Shown here piece after piece: positions 1 to 5,280 of a stretch of 5,280 nucleotides of DNA (the first letter of the stretch is position 1; every line of letters begins with the position of its first letter). The notes below the pieces were generated by a model. The model saw nothing but the letters and a program-made list of their open reading frames with translations. It was not told where the DNA came from and made no database searches. The DNA comes from Gemmatimonadota bacterium (GTDB taxonomy: Bacteria > Latescibacterota > UBA2968 > UBA8231), in NCBI GenBank assembly GCA_026706165.1, contig JAPOZF010000784.1:1-5280 (forward strand), written 5' to 3'. The position numbers and the translations under genes were made by a program.

Positions 1-129
1 GTCCGTCATCGGGGGCGAAGTATGGTTTGGAACCCGGGCGGTGTCGAGGTGCGATATGCAGATGCGGTGCAACCCGGCCGGCGGGATGCCGTGAACTTTG
101 TGGGCTCCGGTACGTTTGATCGAGAGTAG
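1..129 (+). other. Upstream edge; possible tail of an unidentified gene
   Basis: The frame starting at base 1 stays open for 42 codons and ends at TAG 127-129, so it could be the C-terminus of a gene entering from the left. The predicted tail ends in GSGTFDRE and matches no family I recognise. About 60% of its third codon positions are G or C by hand count, which is low for a gene in this GC-rich neighbourhood. The other two forward frames are also open for about 30-38 codons, and a 60-codon minus-strand frame covers 6-188. Openness alone is therefore weak evidence. It may simply be non-coding leader of the dehydrogenase gene. Confidence 0.15.
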
Positions 130-166
130 GTTAGCTTAACGTCGGCGGACCAACTCAGGTTTCCGC

Positions 167-174
167 AAAGGAGG
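167..174 (+). promoter_or_regulatory. Ribosome binding site of the dehydrogenase gene
   Basis: AAAGGAGG is a near-perfect anti-16S match. It lies 12 bases before the ATG at 187, slightly further than usual. No other in-frame start lies between them, so it still supports that ATG. A possible but weak promoter lies upstream: TTGATC at 116-121 and TAACGT at 137-142, with a short 15-base spacer. Confidence 0.7.
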
Positions 175-186
175 CTCAGCTCTGAC

Positions 187-1182
187 ATGAACGGAACAGA
201 CTATTCAGGGAAACGGATCCTGACCACCGGCGCCATCGGCCCCGAGGCCATCGACGTCCTGCAGACCGTCGCTCCCGTAGAAAACGCCACCGACGAGAAG
301 ACCCTGGTCTCCTCGCTGGGGGACGTTATCGGCATCGTCAGCAGGGGAATGGAGATCCGGATCTCGGCGGAGATAATTCAGGCCGCTCCCGGGCTGCGCG
401 TGATCGGGCGGCCCGGCGCCGGGTACGACACCGTCGACGTCGAAGCTGCGACAGCCCGCGGGATTCCCCTCGTGTATGCGCCGGTAGGCGGGTTTGCCGT
501 GGCCGAGGGGGCGCTGGCCATCCTGCTGTCCATCGTCAAGCGCCTGCCCCAGGCGGACGCGATTGTCCGCGAAGGCCGCTGGAACGAGCGCTTCCACTTC
601 CTCACCGGCGACATGACCACCCGCACCCTCGGCATCATCGGTCTCGGACGTATCGGGGCCCGGCTCGCCCGGCTTGCGCGGCCTTTCGAGATGGAGGTAC
701 TGGGGTACGACCCCGTCGTAGGGCGGGAAAGCGTGAGCGAAATCGGCGTCACCGTGGTGGGGCTCGACGAGCTGCTGGCGCGCAGCGACTACATATCGGT
801 GCACGTCCCGCTGAACGACGACACGAGAGGACTGATCGACGCGGCGGCGGTGGCCCGCATGAAACCGGGCGCCTTCTTCATCAACACCTCACGCGGTGGA
901 GTGGTCGAGAGCTACGACGCCCTCGCCGACGGTCTGGAGTCGGGGCAGCTGGGTGCGGTGGGCCTCGACGTGTTCGAGGAAGAGCCGCCCGACACGAGCC
1001 ACCGGCTGTTCCGCGACCGGCGCTGTCTGTTCTCGCCCCACACGGCCGGTACGAGCGAGGTGGCCATGGCGCGGATCTACCACTCCATGGCGACGAGCAT
1101 GGTGAAGGTGCTGAACGGGGAGGCTCCGGAGTACTGCGTCAACCCGGAAGTGCTGCCGACCGCGCGGGATGCAGACCTTTAG
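187..1182 (+). CDS. D-isomer-specific 2-hydroxyacid dehydrogenase (NAD-dependent)
   Basis: This 331-residue cytosolic enzyme should interconvert a D-2-hydroxyacid and its 2-oxoacid using NAD(H). The Rossmann nucleotide-binding loop is GLGRIG at residues 152-157. An acidic residue follows the second strand (D175 in GYDP), which favours NAD over NADP. The catalytic trio is present by position: R236 in NTSRGG, E266 in DVFEEEP and H285 in SPHTAG. The split substrate-binding domain is seen in GRPGAGYDTVD (74-84) and AVAEGALAILL (104-114). The length is normal for the short members of the family (phosphoglycerate, glycerate and hydroxypyruvate types). There is no C-terminal ACT domain, so it is not a full-length feedback-regulated SerA. 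The substrate cannot be read from sequence, and no biosynthetic partner sits next to it. The start is supported by AAAGGAGG upstream. The gene converges on the desaturase gene, with 291 bases between the two stops. Confidence 0.93.
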   Translation: MNGTDYSGKRILTTGAIGPEAIDVLQTVAPVENATDEKTLVSSLGDVIGIVSRGMEIRISAEIIQAAPGLRVIGRPGAGYDTVDVEAATARGIPLVYAPVGGFAVAEGALAILLSIVKRLPQADAIVREGRWNERFHFLTGDMTTRTLGIIGLGRIGARLARLARPFEMEVLGYDPVVGRESVSEIGVTVVGLDELLARSDYISVHVPLNDDTRGLIDAAAVARMKPGAFFINTSRGGVVESYDALADGLESGQLGAVGLDVFEEEPPDTSHRLFRDRRCLFSPHTAGTSEVAMARIYHSMATSMVKVLNGEAPEYCVNPEVLPTARDADL

Positions 1183-1256
1183 CGGCAGTTCCGCTGACGC
1201 ACCCTTATCGGGGGATCGCCTCAATTTCCCGGATCTCGGAGGTCTTTATCCGAAGG

Positions 1257-1468
1257 TTATATCTTGCCACTGCGCTTCAGAGACTTCAACACATCCTCGA
1301 ATGCGAGGTCAGTCTCCGCAGCGCGATCTTCGAATGCCGCCAGATCCTCCGCAATCTTCCGCCAGTGACAGGCGCACAGCGTCGTTGATACCGATCGGAC
1401 GGGGTATCATAAAAGTCGATGGGGGGTTCGGCAGACGCAGGGTCGTCGCAGCAGAACCGGGAGAAGGG
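1257..1468 (-). pseudogene. Possible decayed small gene (unidentified, frameshifted)
   Basis: On the minus strand, a frame ending at TAA 1257-1259 gives a protein-like C-terminus from about 1364: WRKIAEDLAAFEDR, then FEDVLKSLKRSGKI. It is an acidic, amphipathic helical stretch closing in a basic tail. The style recalls C-termini of small antitoxin or DNA-binding proteins, but I cannot assign a family. This frame has no ATG, GTG or TTG before the upstream TGA at 1407-1409. A neighbouring frame, offset by one base, is open from 1468 and reads SAEPPIDFYDTPSDRYQ, also protein-like. Joining the two needs a one-base shift near 1365-1390. That would fit a broken gene just downstream of the desaturase, but coincidence is quite possible. 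Third-position GC in the C-terminal piece is about 66%. Confidence 0.2.
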
Positions 1469-1473
1469 CTACC

Positions 1474-2538
1474 TCAGGCGCTGACCGCCTCTGCGTCCGT
1501 CTTGGCCGGGATCCGCTGCTTGCGCCGCATACGGGCGTACGCCTCTGGAGAGCCGTCGTGCAGCGATCCGAACCAGCGGTCGAACGGCACCGTGACGGTG
1601 CCGTAGTTGCACTCGAAGTAGCGGTGGTGCAGGTAGTGGAAATAGGAGTCGATGGACATGCCCTCGCTCTCTTCTTTCAGGACGAGCCTGTCGAAGCCGG
1701 TGTGACCCAGGGCCGGGTTGAGCGCCGGACGCTGCATCAGGTAGAACATGTGGATCGGGTGCGAGGGCACCAGGAACAGGATGATCCAGCGGGTGAAATA
1801 GAGCAGGTGTTCGATCGGGTGCATCGACAGACCGGACCAGGGCCCCACGTTCGTGTTGCGGTGGTGCAGGTAGTGGGAGCACTTGTAGAGCGGTTTCCAG
1901 TGCGAAATGCGGTGTATGACGTAGAAGTGGAAGTCCTGCCAGAACGGGAGAACCGCGGCCAGGGCGATGAACCAGAGGGGGTTGTCCCGCCACGACATGT
2001 AAGGAGCCCAGCCGTTGCCGTACGCCCACAACATGAGCACTTCGTACAGGGTCCAGATCCCGCCGCCGCTGACGACGCTCCAGAAGATGTTGTCCTTGAC
2101 CTGGTCGTTGAACAGAAACGCCTTGCTGTTGGTGCTGGGCCACCGCGAGTTGTACTTGAAGCGGGTCCCCTGGACGCGGCGCCAGTAGAGGATCAGGTGC
2201 AGAGAGCCGGCGACGATCACCAGCATGACGATGTTGCGGGCGAACATCGGCAGGATCCAGGAGGCGCGCAGCTCGCTGAAGTTGCTCAACTGGTCGGCCC
2301 CCGGCTGGAGGTAGTGCCAGGTTACGGCGGCGAGCCCGTAGAAGGCGACGGCGCCGAACGGCCACAGGAAACCGGGGAAACCGAGAAGAAACTGGAGGAG
2401 CTTTTTTGGCTGGAACGGCCAGACGAAAGGCTGTGCTTTCCCCAGAAACCGGGGGGTCCACTCCCCTTTGGCGTCGCGCGTCGTCGATCCGTCGTCGATG
2501 GCGGGTGCGGTCTCGACTGTTTGTCTGTGTTCTGTCAT
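1474..2538 (-). CDS. Sterol desaturase / fatty acid hydroxylase superfamily membrane protein
   Basis: This 354-residue integral-membrane protein belongs to the non-haem di-iron histidine-box hydroxylases, which use O2 to hydroxylate or desaturate sterols, fatty acids or related lipids. The histidine boxes are complete: HRISH (H209, H213), HYLHH (H222, H225, H226), MHPIEH (H240, H244) and HYLHH again (H301, H304, H305), with DFHFY (202-206) leading into the first. Hydrophobic spans lie near residues 47-77, 92-118, 152-172, 187-200 and 246-268, so the histidines should face the cytoplasm between helices. The ORF stays open upstream to 2808, but that extension runs into the oppositely oriented DUF1801 gene and lacks family features. 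I chose the ATG at 2536-2538. It is the only ATG before the membrane region, and a promoter ends 7 bases upstream of it. The lipid substrate is unknown, and no carotenoid or sterol genes are nearby to suggest one. Confidence 0.9.
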   Translation of the reverse strand: MTEHRQTVETAPAIDDGSTTRDAKGEWTPRFLGKAQPFVWPFQPKKLLQFLLGFPGFLWPFGAVAFYGLAAVTWHYLQPGADQLSNFSELRASWILPMFARNIVMLVIVAGSLHLILYWRRVQGTRFKYNSRWPSTNSKAFLFNDQVKDNIFWSVVSGGGIWTLYEVLMLWAYGNGWAPYMSWRDNPLWFIALAAVLPFWQDFHFYVIHRISHWKPLYKCSHYLHHRNTNVGPWSGLSMHPIEHLLYFTRWIILFLVPSHPIHMFYLMQRPALNPALGHTGFDRLVLKEESEGMSIDSYFHYLHHRYFECNYGTVTVPFDRWFGSLHDGSPEAYARMRRKQRIPAKTDAEAVSA

Positions 2539-2545
2539 ACTCCAG

Positions 2546-2574
2546 ACCGTACGGATCTCCACCCGGTCAGTCAA
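2546..2574 (-). promoter_or_regulatory. Promoter of the desaturase gene, probably leaderless
   Basis: Read on the minus strand, TTGACT (2569-2574) is followed after exactly 17 bases by TACGGT (2546-2551), which fits the TANNNT -10 form. Seven bases then separate the -10 element from the ATG at 2538. Transcription would therefore start at, or within a base of, the start codon, giving an mRNA with essentially no leader. The only Shine-Dalgarno-like bases, GGAG at 2540-2543, sit one base from the ATG and are too close to work. Only three of six -10 bases match the sigma-70 consensus TATAAT. Confidence 0.55.
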
Positions 2575-2584
2575 GAAAAACGTC

Positions 2585-2632
2585 CCGCTCGCAACCCTCG
2601 ACCAGCTCTGGAGAACCGCACCTCGCGAGCGG
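2585..2632. repeat. 8-bp perfect inverted repeat in the divergent control region
   Basis: CCGCTCGC (2585-2592) and GCGAGCGG (2625-2632) are exact reverse complements, 32 bases apart. The left arm lies 10 bases upstream of the desaturase -35 box, and the right arm 74 bases before the DUF1801 start. A shorter dyad, CCAG-CT-CTGG (2602-2611), lies between them. It could be a regulator's operator pair or a structured leader, or chance in GC-rich DNA. No regulator gene is in the window. Confidence 0.25.
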
Positions 2633-2690
2633 TGTTGCTGCACCCGAAAAAGAGCCGGAATCCGCGCTGTCGGGGGCGCGCGGCCGAGTA

Positions 2691-2698
2691 AGGAGGAG
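2691..2698 (+). promoter_or_regulatory. Ribosome binding site of the DUF1801 gene
   Basis: AGGAGGAG contains two overlapping GGAG cores, 8 to 10 bases before the ATG at 2707. This fixes that start strongly. I found no convincing -10/-35 pair for this gene upstream. Confidence 0.8.
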
Positions 2699-2706
2699 TA
2701 ACTCCC

Positions 2707-3066
2707 ATGGCAGGCAAGGCGAAGAAGAAGGCCGACGGCGAGGCCGCGGTGCTCGAGAAGATTGCCGCGATGCCCGAGCCCTTCCGGGGCATGGGTGAGC
2801 GAGTCCACGCGCTCATCCGACGGAGCGCGCCGGAGCTCAATCCCAGGGTGTGGTACGGCATGCCGGGATACGCCCTGGACGGACCGGTGCTCTGCTTCTT
2901 CCGGGCGGATGACGAGTACATGACCTTCGGCCTCACCGAGAAGGTGAAGCTCTCCGTCGAGGAGGGCGCCCCTGACAAGCTGATGGGCTGCGCCTGGTTC
3001 TTCACCGAGCTGGACGACGCAACCGAGGCCGGACTGTCCGACATCGTGCGCAAGGCGGTGGCCTGA
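2707..3066 (+). CDS. DUF1801 domain protein (YdhG-like)
   Basis: This 119-residue soluble protein is essentially one DUF1801 domain. After a lysine-rich start (AGKAKKKADG) comes the helix VLEKIAAMPEPFRGMGERVH (15-34). The family's central motif follows, VWYGMPGYALDGPVLCFF (48-65), then YMTFGL (71-76) and a closing helix ELDDATEAGLSDIV (101-114). DUF1801 proteins adopt a small alpha/beta fold. Some relatives are described as frataxin-like iron-handling proteins, but most, including close relatives of this type, have no proven role. The strand segment after CFF is shorter than in many relatives, and the long charged N-terminal extension some of them carry is absent. It is probably transcribed alone: its 5' side faces the divergent desaturase gene, and its stop lies 36 bases from that of the convergent dioxygenase gene. 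A second DUF1801-containing gene lies at 4370. Confidence 0.9.
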   Translation: MAGKAKKKADGEAAVLEKIAAMPEPFRGMGERVHALIRRSAPELNPRVWYGMPGYALDGPVLCFFRADDEYMTFGLTEKVKLSVEEGAPDKLMGCAWFFTELDDATEAGLSDIVRKAVA

Positions 3067-3093
3067 GCGGCGAGAGGACCAGCGCCCGCCGCT
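3066..3093. terminator. Hairpin between convergent genes, possible two-way terminator
   Basis: AGCGGCG (3066-3072) and CGCCGCT (3087-3093) form a perfect 7-bp all-but-one-GC stem around a 14-base loop. It begins at the last base of the DUF1801 stop codon and ends 9 bases from the stop codon of the convergent dioxygenase gene. Neither side has a T-run, so it is not a classical intrinsic terminator. Its placement is the main argument. Confidence 0.35.
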
Positions 3094-3102
3094 GTAACCC
3101 GC

Positions 3103-3966
3103 TCACCCTTCCACCGGTTCGGTGCCGGCGATGGTGGTGCGGTGCATCACCCGGCGCTCCGCGCCGTGATCGAACGGGGTCACCACGTGGATGCACCAGC
3201 GGTTGTCCCACATAAGGACGTCGTGGGGGCGCCAGCGATGCCGGTAGACGAACCGATCCTGGGTTGCCCAGGCCATCAGCTCGTCGATGAGCCCCCTGCT
3301 GTCTTTCTCGTTCAGCCCCGGGATGCGCTCCATGTAGGTGGCGCTGACGTAGAGCGAGCGACGCCCGTCCCCGTGCCGCCGGACCAGGGGGTGGTCCACC
3401 GGCGGCACCTCGGCCGCTTCGGCCGGATCCATGGGGGGCAGCTGCCGCAGCTGGCGTGAGTACTCGAAACTGTGGCGCGCCTTCAGCCCCGCTATCCTCT
3501 CTTGCAGCTCCACCGGCATCTGCTCGTAGGCGTGGCACATGTTGGCAAACAGGGTGTCGCCCCCTTTTGTGACCACCTCGATGGCGTGAAGCACCGCCCC
3601 CTTGCCGGGCACTCGACGGTAACTGCTGTCGGTGTGCCAGACCCAGATCAGCGTGCTGTAGCGGCCGCCCGGGGAATCGACCGGCAGGATGCGGTCGTCG
3701 TCCCCCACGTTGGTGACGCGAAAGATCTCCGGGACGGTCCGGGACCGGTTCGCCGCCTGGGGAAAGATCTCCAGCGTCCCGAAATGGCGGCTGAAGGCCA
3801 CCTGCTGCTCATCGGTAATCGGTTGTTCGGGGAAGAGGAGCACGCCGTACCGGCTCCAGGCGCTCCGGATGGCTTCCACCGCAGCCCGGTCGAGGGGGCG
3901 GGCCAGATCGACTCCGGTGACTTCGGCCCCGATCAACGGATGCAGCTTCCTGAGGCGAATCGACAT
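3103..3966 (-). CDS. TfdA/TauD-family Fe(II)/2-oxoglutarate-dependent dioxygenase
   Basis: This 287-residue cytosolic enzyme uses O2 and 2-oxoglutarate to hydroxylate a substrate, often releasing a side group, and yields succinate and CO2. The iron ligands are H111 and D113 (VWHTDSS) and H260 (WDNRWCIH). T138 (GGDT) and R272 (RRVMHRTT) should hold 2-oxoglutarate. R276 matches the arginine that grips the substrate's acidic group in TauD. The N-terminus (LIGAEVTGVDLARPLD, 11-26) and the length are typical. WHTDSS and the preceding NVGDDDRILP stretch look more like the TfdA (aryloxyalkanoate) branch than taurine TauD. The TauD substrate histidine (H70 there) is replaced by F68 in LEIFP, so taurine is unlikely. 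The start ATG at 3964-3966 has a weak GGGAAA 7 bases upstream. A TATAAA element lies about 80 bases upstream. No transporter is nearby to indicate the substrate. Confidence 0.94.
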   Translation of the reverse strand: MSIRLRKLHPLIGAEVTGVDLARPLDRAAVEAIRSAWSRYGVLLFPEQPITDEQQVAFSRHFGTLEIFPQAANRSRTVPEIFRVTNVGDDDRILPVDSPGGRYSTLIWVWHTDSSYRRVPGKGAVLHAIEVVTKGGDTLFANMCHAYEQMPVELQERIAGLKARHSFEYSRQLRQLPPMDPAEAAEVPPVDHPLVRRHGDGRRSLYVSATYMERIPGLNEKDSRGLIDELMAWATQDRFVYRHRWRPHDVLMWDNRWCIHVVTPFDHGAERRVMHRTTIAGTEPVEG

Positions 3967-4363
3967 TTTCGCGTTTCCCGCTAAGCTCCGGTCCTACCCT
4001 CACCCTGACAGGCCGCGCCGGGCCGGAGCGCCCTGCCGGAAGTATTTATAACGGTACTGAGAGCAGTCCGGAACTATGAGGTTTTCCACCACCCTGATGC
4101 TCCAATTCAAAGCCCTCAGAAAGATGCCCGCCGTACTGACAGCGCCCGGTTGAACGGTAGAGGACGGCACGGGTACATTCAAGAATGCGGAATTTGCAAT
4201 CCCGTCCGCGGGATGGAGGAAGTTGGCGAAGCCGCTTTTACGAGCACCAGAAACCCTCATCGTTGACGCACAGATATAGAAGATCCGCCATTACCAGGAT
4301 GGACGAAGATTTTCAGGCGATCCCCACAGGCCGCGCACTCGCTGGTTTCGACGGAAGACCGGT
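3967..4363. other. Gene-free, lower-GC intergenic region
   Basis: These roughly 400 bases lie between the divergent dioxygenase and YdeI-like genes. G+C over 4081-4320 is about 54% by hand count, well below the flanking genes. A minus-strand frame at 4000-4260 (86 codons, ATG at 4260) has no ribosome site and no recognisable motif. A plus-strand frame from ATG 4076 reads MRFSTTLMLQ, is stopped by TGA 4151-4153, then stays open to TAG 4277-4279. Its first residues faintly resemble a DUF1905 start, but nothing further supports that. I see no tRNA, IS end or repeat array. Most likely it is control sequence plus decayed DNA. Confidence 0.5.
4045..4050 (-). promoter_or_regulatory. Possible -10 element of the TfdA/TauD-type gene
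   Basis: TATAAA on the minus strand is the most AT-rich hexamer upstream of the dioxygenase gene. It would give a leader of roughly 70 bases. The hexamer 17 bases further upstream is TTCCGG, a poor -35, so this is tentative. Confidence 0.25.
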
Positions 4364-4369
4364 GTGCCC

Positions 4370-4945
4370 ATGAACCCCGAAGTTGACGCCTATATCAGTC
4401 GGTCCGGACAGTGGCCGGAGGAGATGGCCTGCCTGCGGCCGATCCTGCTCGGCTGCGGACTGACCGAGGAGATCAAGTGGCGCAAGCCCTGCTACAGCCA
4501 CAAGGGCGGGAACATCGCCATCCTCCAGGAGATGAAGCAGTTCCTCGCCCTCATGTTCTTCAAGGGCGCCCTGTTGAAGGATCCCGAAGGGGTTCTCGAG
4601 GAGCAGGGGCCGAACTCGCGGTCGGCCCGCCGCATCCGGTTCTCCTCGGTCGAGGACGTTGCCCGGCTGGCCGGCACGGTCAAGGCTTACGTCGACGAGG
4701 CCATCGATGTCGAGGAAGCGGGCCTGAAGGTGGGCCCGCCACCCGAGCTCCTCCTGGCCGCCGAGCTCCGGAGCCGCCTGGACCAGGACCCGGCGTTGAA
4801 GGCTGCGTTCGAGTCGCTGACCCCCGGCCGGCGGCGGGAGTACAATCTGTACTTCTCAGGCGCCAAACAGGCCAAGACCCGCGCCGCACGAGTTGAGAAG
4901 TACATCGGGAAAATCCTGGACCGCAAAGGGTTCCGCGACAGATGA
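4370..4945 (+). CDS. YdeI/OmdA family protein with N-terminal DUF1801 domain
   Basis: This 191-residue soluble protein matches the two-part layout of Bacillus YdeI-type proteins. An N-terminal DUF1801 domain carries LTEEIKWRKPCYSHKGGN (31-48), then LMFFKGALLKDPEGVL (61-76) and ARRIRFSSVEDV (86-97). A C-terminal OmdA/YdeI domain carries PALKAAFESLTPGRRREY (141-158), then LYFSGAKQAKTRAARVEK (160-177) and a final ILDRKG. Relatives have been linked to bacteriocin protection or to OmpD, but no biochemical function is established, so I assign none. A GTG two codons earlier (4364) is an alternative start. GGAAG at 4353-4357 is 6 bases from that GTG and 12 from the ATG, but MNPEVD is the usual family start. 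Either choice changes only two residues. The next dioxygenase gene follows on the same strand after 103 bases. Confidence 0.91.
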   Translation: MNPEVDAYISRSGQWPEEMACLRPILLGCGLTEEIKWRKPCYSHKGGNIAILQEMKQFLALMFFKGALLKDPEGVLEEQGPNSRSARRIRFSSVEDVARLAGTVKAYVDEAIDVEEAGLKVGPPPELLLAAELRSRLDQDPALKAAFESLTPGRRREYNLYFSGAKQAKTRAARVEKYIGKILDRKGFRDR

Positions 4946-4952
4946 TCCTCGC

Positions 4953-4976
4953 CCCGCCCGATGTTGGCCGGGTGGG
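4953..4976 (+). terminator. GC-rich hairpin just after the YdeI-like gene
   Basis: CCCGCCCG (4953-4960) pairs with CGGGTGGG (4969-4976) over 8 bp, with one G-U wobble and an 8-base loop. It starts 7 bases after the stop codon, the usual place for a terminator or a 3'-end-protecting stem. No T-run follows (CAACTCGGGG), so strong intrinsic termination is not assured. Partial read-through into the downstream dioxygenase gene is plausible. Confidence 0.4.
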
Positions 4977-5048
4977 CAACTCGGGGATCGACAGGATGCC
5001 CCCACGTTCGTGTCGAACACGCCAAAGAAGCATTAGGTTCCAGAAGCC

Positions 5049-5280
5049 ATGCCGTCCATAGCCCTGCAGGTGGAACCTCTCACACCGGCCGTCGGCGCCG
5101 AAGTCTCCGGGATCGACCTGACCCGGCCGCTGGACGACGCAACGCTGGGCGATTTGAAGGAGACCTGGATTCGGCACCTCGTCCTCTTCTTCCGGGAACA
5201 GGAGCTGACCTTCGATCAGCACAAGGCGCTCGGCCGCCGCTTCGGCGAGCTGCACATCCACCCGGCGGCCCCGAAGGGGG
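5049..5280 (+). CDS. TauD/TfdA-family dioxygenase, N-terminal part (cut by window edge)
   Basis: The frame from ATG 5049 runs open to the window edge, giving 77 complete codons of a protein normally near 280 residues. It shows the family's N-terminal signature, VGAEVSGIDLTRPLD (15-29), then LVLFFREQEL (44-53) and RRFGELHIHP (63-72). By eye, about 45% of aligned residues match the N-terminus of the complete dioxygenase at 3103-3966. H71 in GELHIHP matches H70 of E. coli TauD, a substrate-contacting residue, and the motif is identical there. This suggests a sulfonate- or sulfate-ester-type pocket, though that is inference from one segment. The iron and 2-oxoglutarate sites lie beyond the window. 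The start is firm: TAG at 5034-5036 is in frame only four codons upstream. The ribosome site is weak (AGG at 5035-5037). It may share a transcript with the YdeI-like gene. Confidence 0.87.
   Translation, partial: MPSIALQVEPLTPAVGAEVSGIDLTRPLDDATLGDLKETWIRHLVLFFREQELTFDQHKALGRRFGELHIHPAAPKG

Noticed and set aside
205..804. 199-codon minus-strand frame
   Set aside because: It is antisense to the dehydrogenase gene and rich in G, P, D and R without any motif. The plus-strand enzyme is complete with all catalytic residues.
1181..1195. AGCGG/CCGCT mini-hairpin at the dehydrogenase stop codon
   Set aside because: It has a five-base stem with no T-run, so it is expected by chance in this composition.
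1309..1410. 33-codon minus-strand frame whose INDAVRLSLAED recalls the N-terminus of quinolinate phosphoribosyltransferase
   Set aside because: The likeness is a dozen common residues and breaks down at once. The glycine- and threonine-rich residues expected next are absent and the frame stops.
1425..1458. Two-part stem (GGTTC/GAACC outside GACG/CGTC) after the desaturase stop, as a terminator
   Set aside because: The stems are short and separated by unequal internal loops, and no T-run follows on the minus strand.
1169..1606. 145-codon plus-strand frame starting inside the end of the dehydrogenase gene
   Set aside because: It has no ribosome site or motif, and its last third is antisense to the conserved C-terminus of the desaturase.
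1558..2691. 377-codon open frame on the plus strand
   Set aside because: It lies opposite the desaturase gene, whose histidine boxes and membrane spans are unmistakable. Its predicted protein is a low-complexity mix of V, E, R, Q and P, as expected for antisense of GC-rich coding DNA.
2539..2808. 90-codon N-terminal extension of the desaturase frame
   Set aside because: It covers the divergent control region and the first 100 bases of the DUF1801 gene, has no family motif, and a promoter sits just before the internal ATG at 2538.
4000..4260. 86-codon minus-strand frame upstream of the TfdA/TauD-type gene
   Set aside because: It has no ribosome site at its ATG and no recognisable motif, it covers the likely promoter of the dioxygenase gene, and it lies in a lower-GC gene-free stretch.
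4680..5261. 193-codon minus-strand frame
   Set aside because: It crosses the 3' half of the YdeI-like gene and the start of the second dioxygenase gene, both well supported by family motifs on the other strand.

Overview
The window is GC-rich bacterial DNA (one coding stretch, 901-960, is 72% GC by hand count). It carries five complete protein genes and the start of a sixth. Gene starts vary: AGGAGG-type ribosome sites precede the genes at 187 and 2707, while the desaturase has a promoter of the TTGAC(t)-17-TANNNT type ending 7 bases before its ATG. That combination is common in Actinobacteria and some other high-GC lineages. No gene here fixes the taxon, so I do not name one.

Layout, left to right. 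1-186 is upstream sequence with at most the tail of an unidentified gene. 187-1182 (+) is a D-isomer-specific 2-hydroxyacid dehydrogenase with complete NAD-binding and catalytic motifs. 1183-1473 separates two convergent genes and may hold a decayed small minus-strand gene. 1474-2538 (-) is an integral-membrane, di-iron, histidine-motif hydroxylase/desaturase of the sterol desaturase / fatty acid hydroxylase superfamily. 2539-2706 is a divergent control region with a good promoter for the desaturase, an 8-bp inverted repeat and the ribosome site of the next gene. 2707-3066 (+) is a small DUF1801 protein. It converges on 3103-3966 (-), a TfdA/TauD-type Fe(II)/2-oxoglutarate dioxygenase, with an inverted repeat between them. 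3967-4363 is a roughly 400-base stretch of lower GC without a convincing gene. 4370-4945 (+) is a YdeI/OmdA-type protein with an N-terminal DUF1801 domain. From 5049 (+) to the window edge runs the N-terminal 77 codons of a second TauD/TfdA dioxygenase.

How the genes fit together. Three are, or appear to be, oxidoreductases: an NAD-linked dehydrogenase, a membrane di-iron oxygenase and a 2-oxoglutarate dioxygenase, with a second dioxygenase beginning at the edge. Two more encode DUF1801-related proteins. Orientations alternate (+,-,+,-,+,+), so most genes are probably transcribed singly. Only the YdeI-like gene and the last dioxygenase could share a transcript, and a GC-rich hairpin lies between them. 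I see no defence system, mobile element, CRISPR array or RNA gene. The window looks like ordinary chromosomal accessory metabolism. The points most worth a second look are the predicted leaderless desaturase transcript, the substrate-pocket difference between the two dioxygenases, and the possible gene remnant at 1257-1468.
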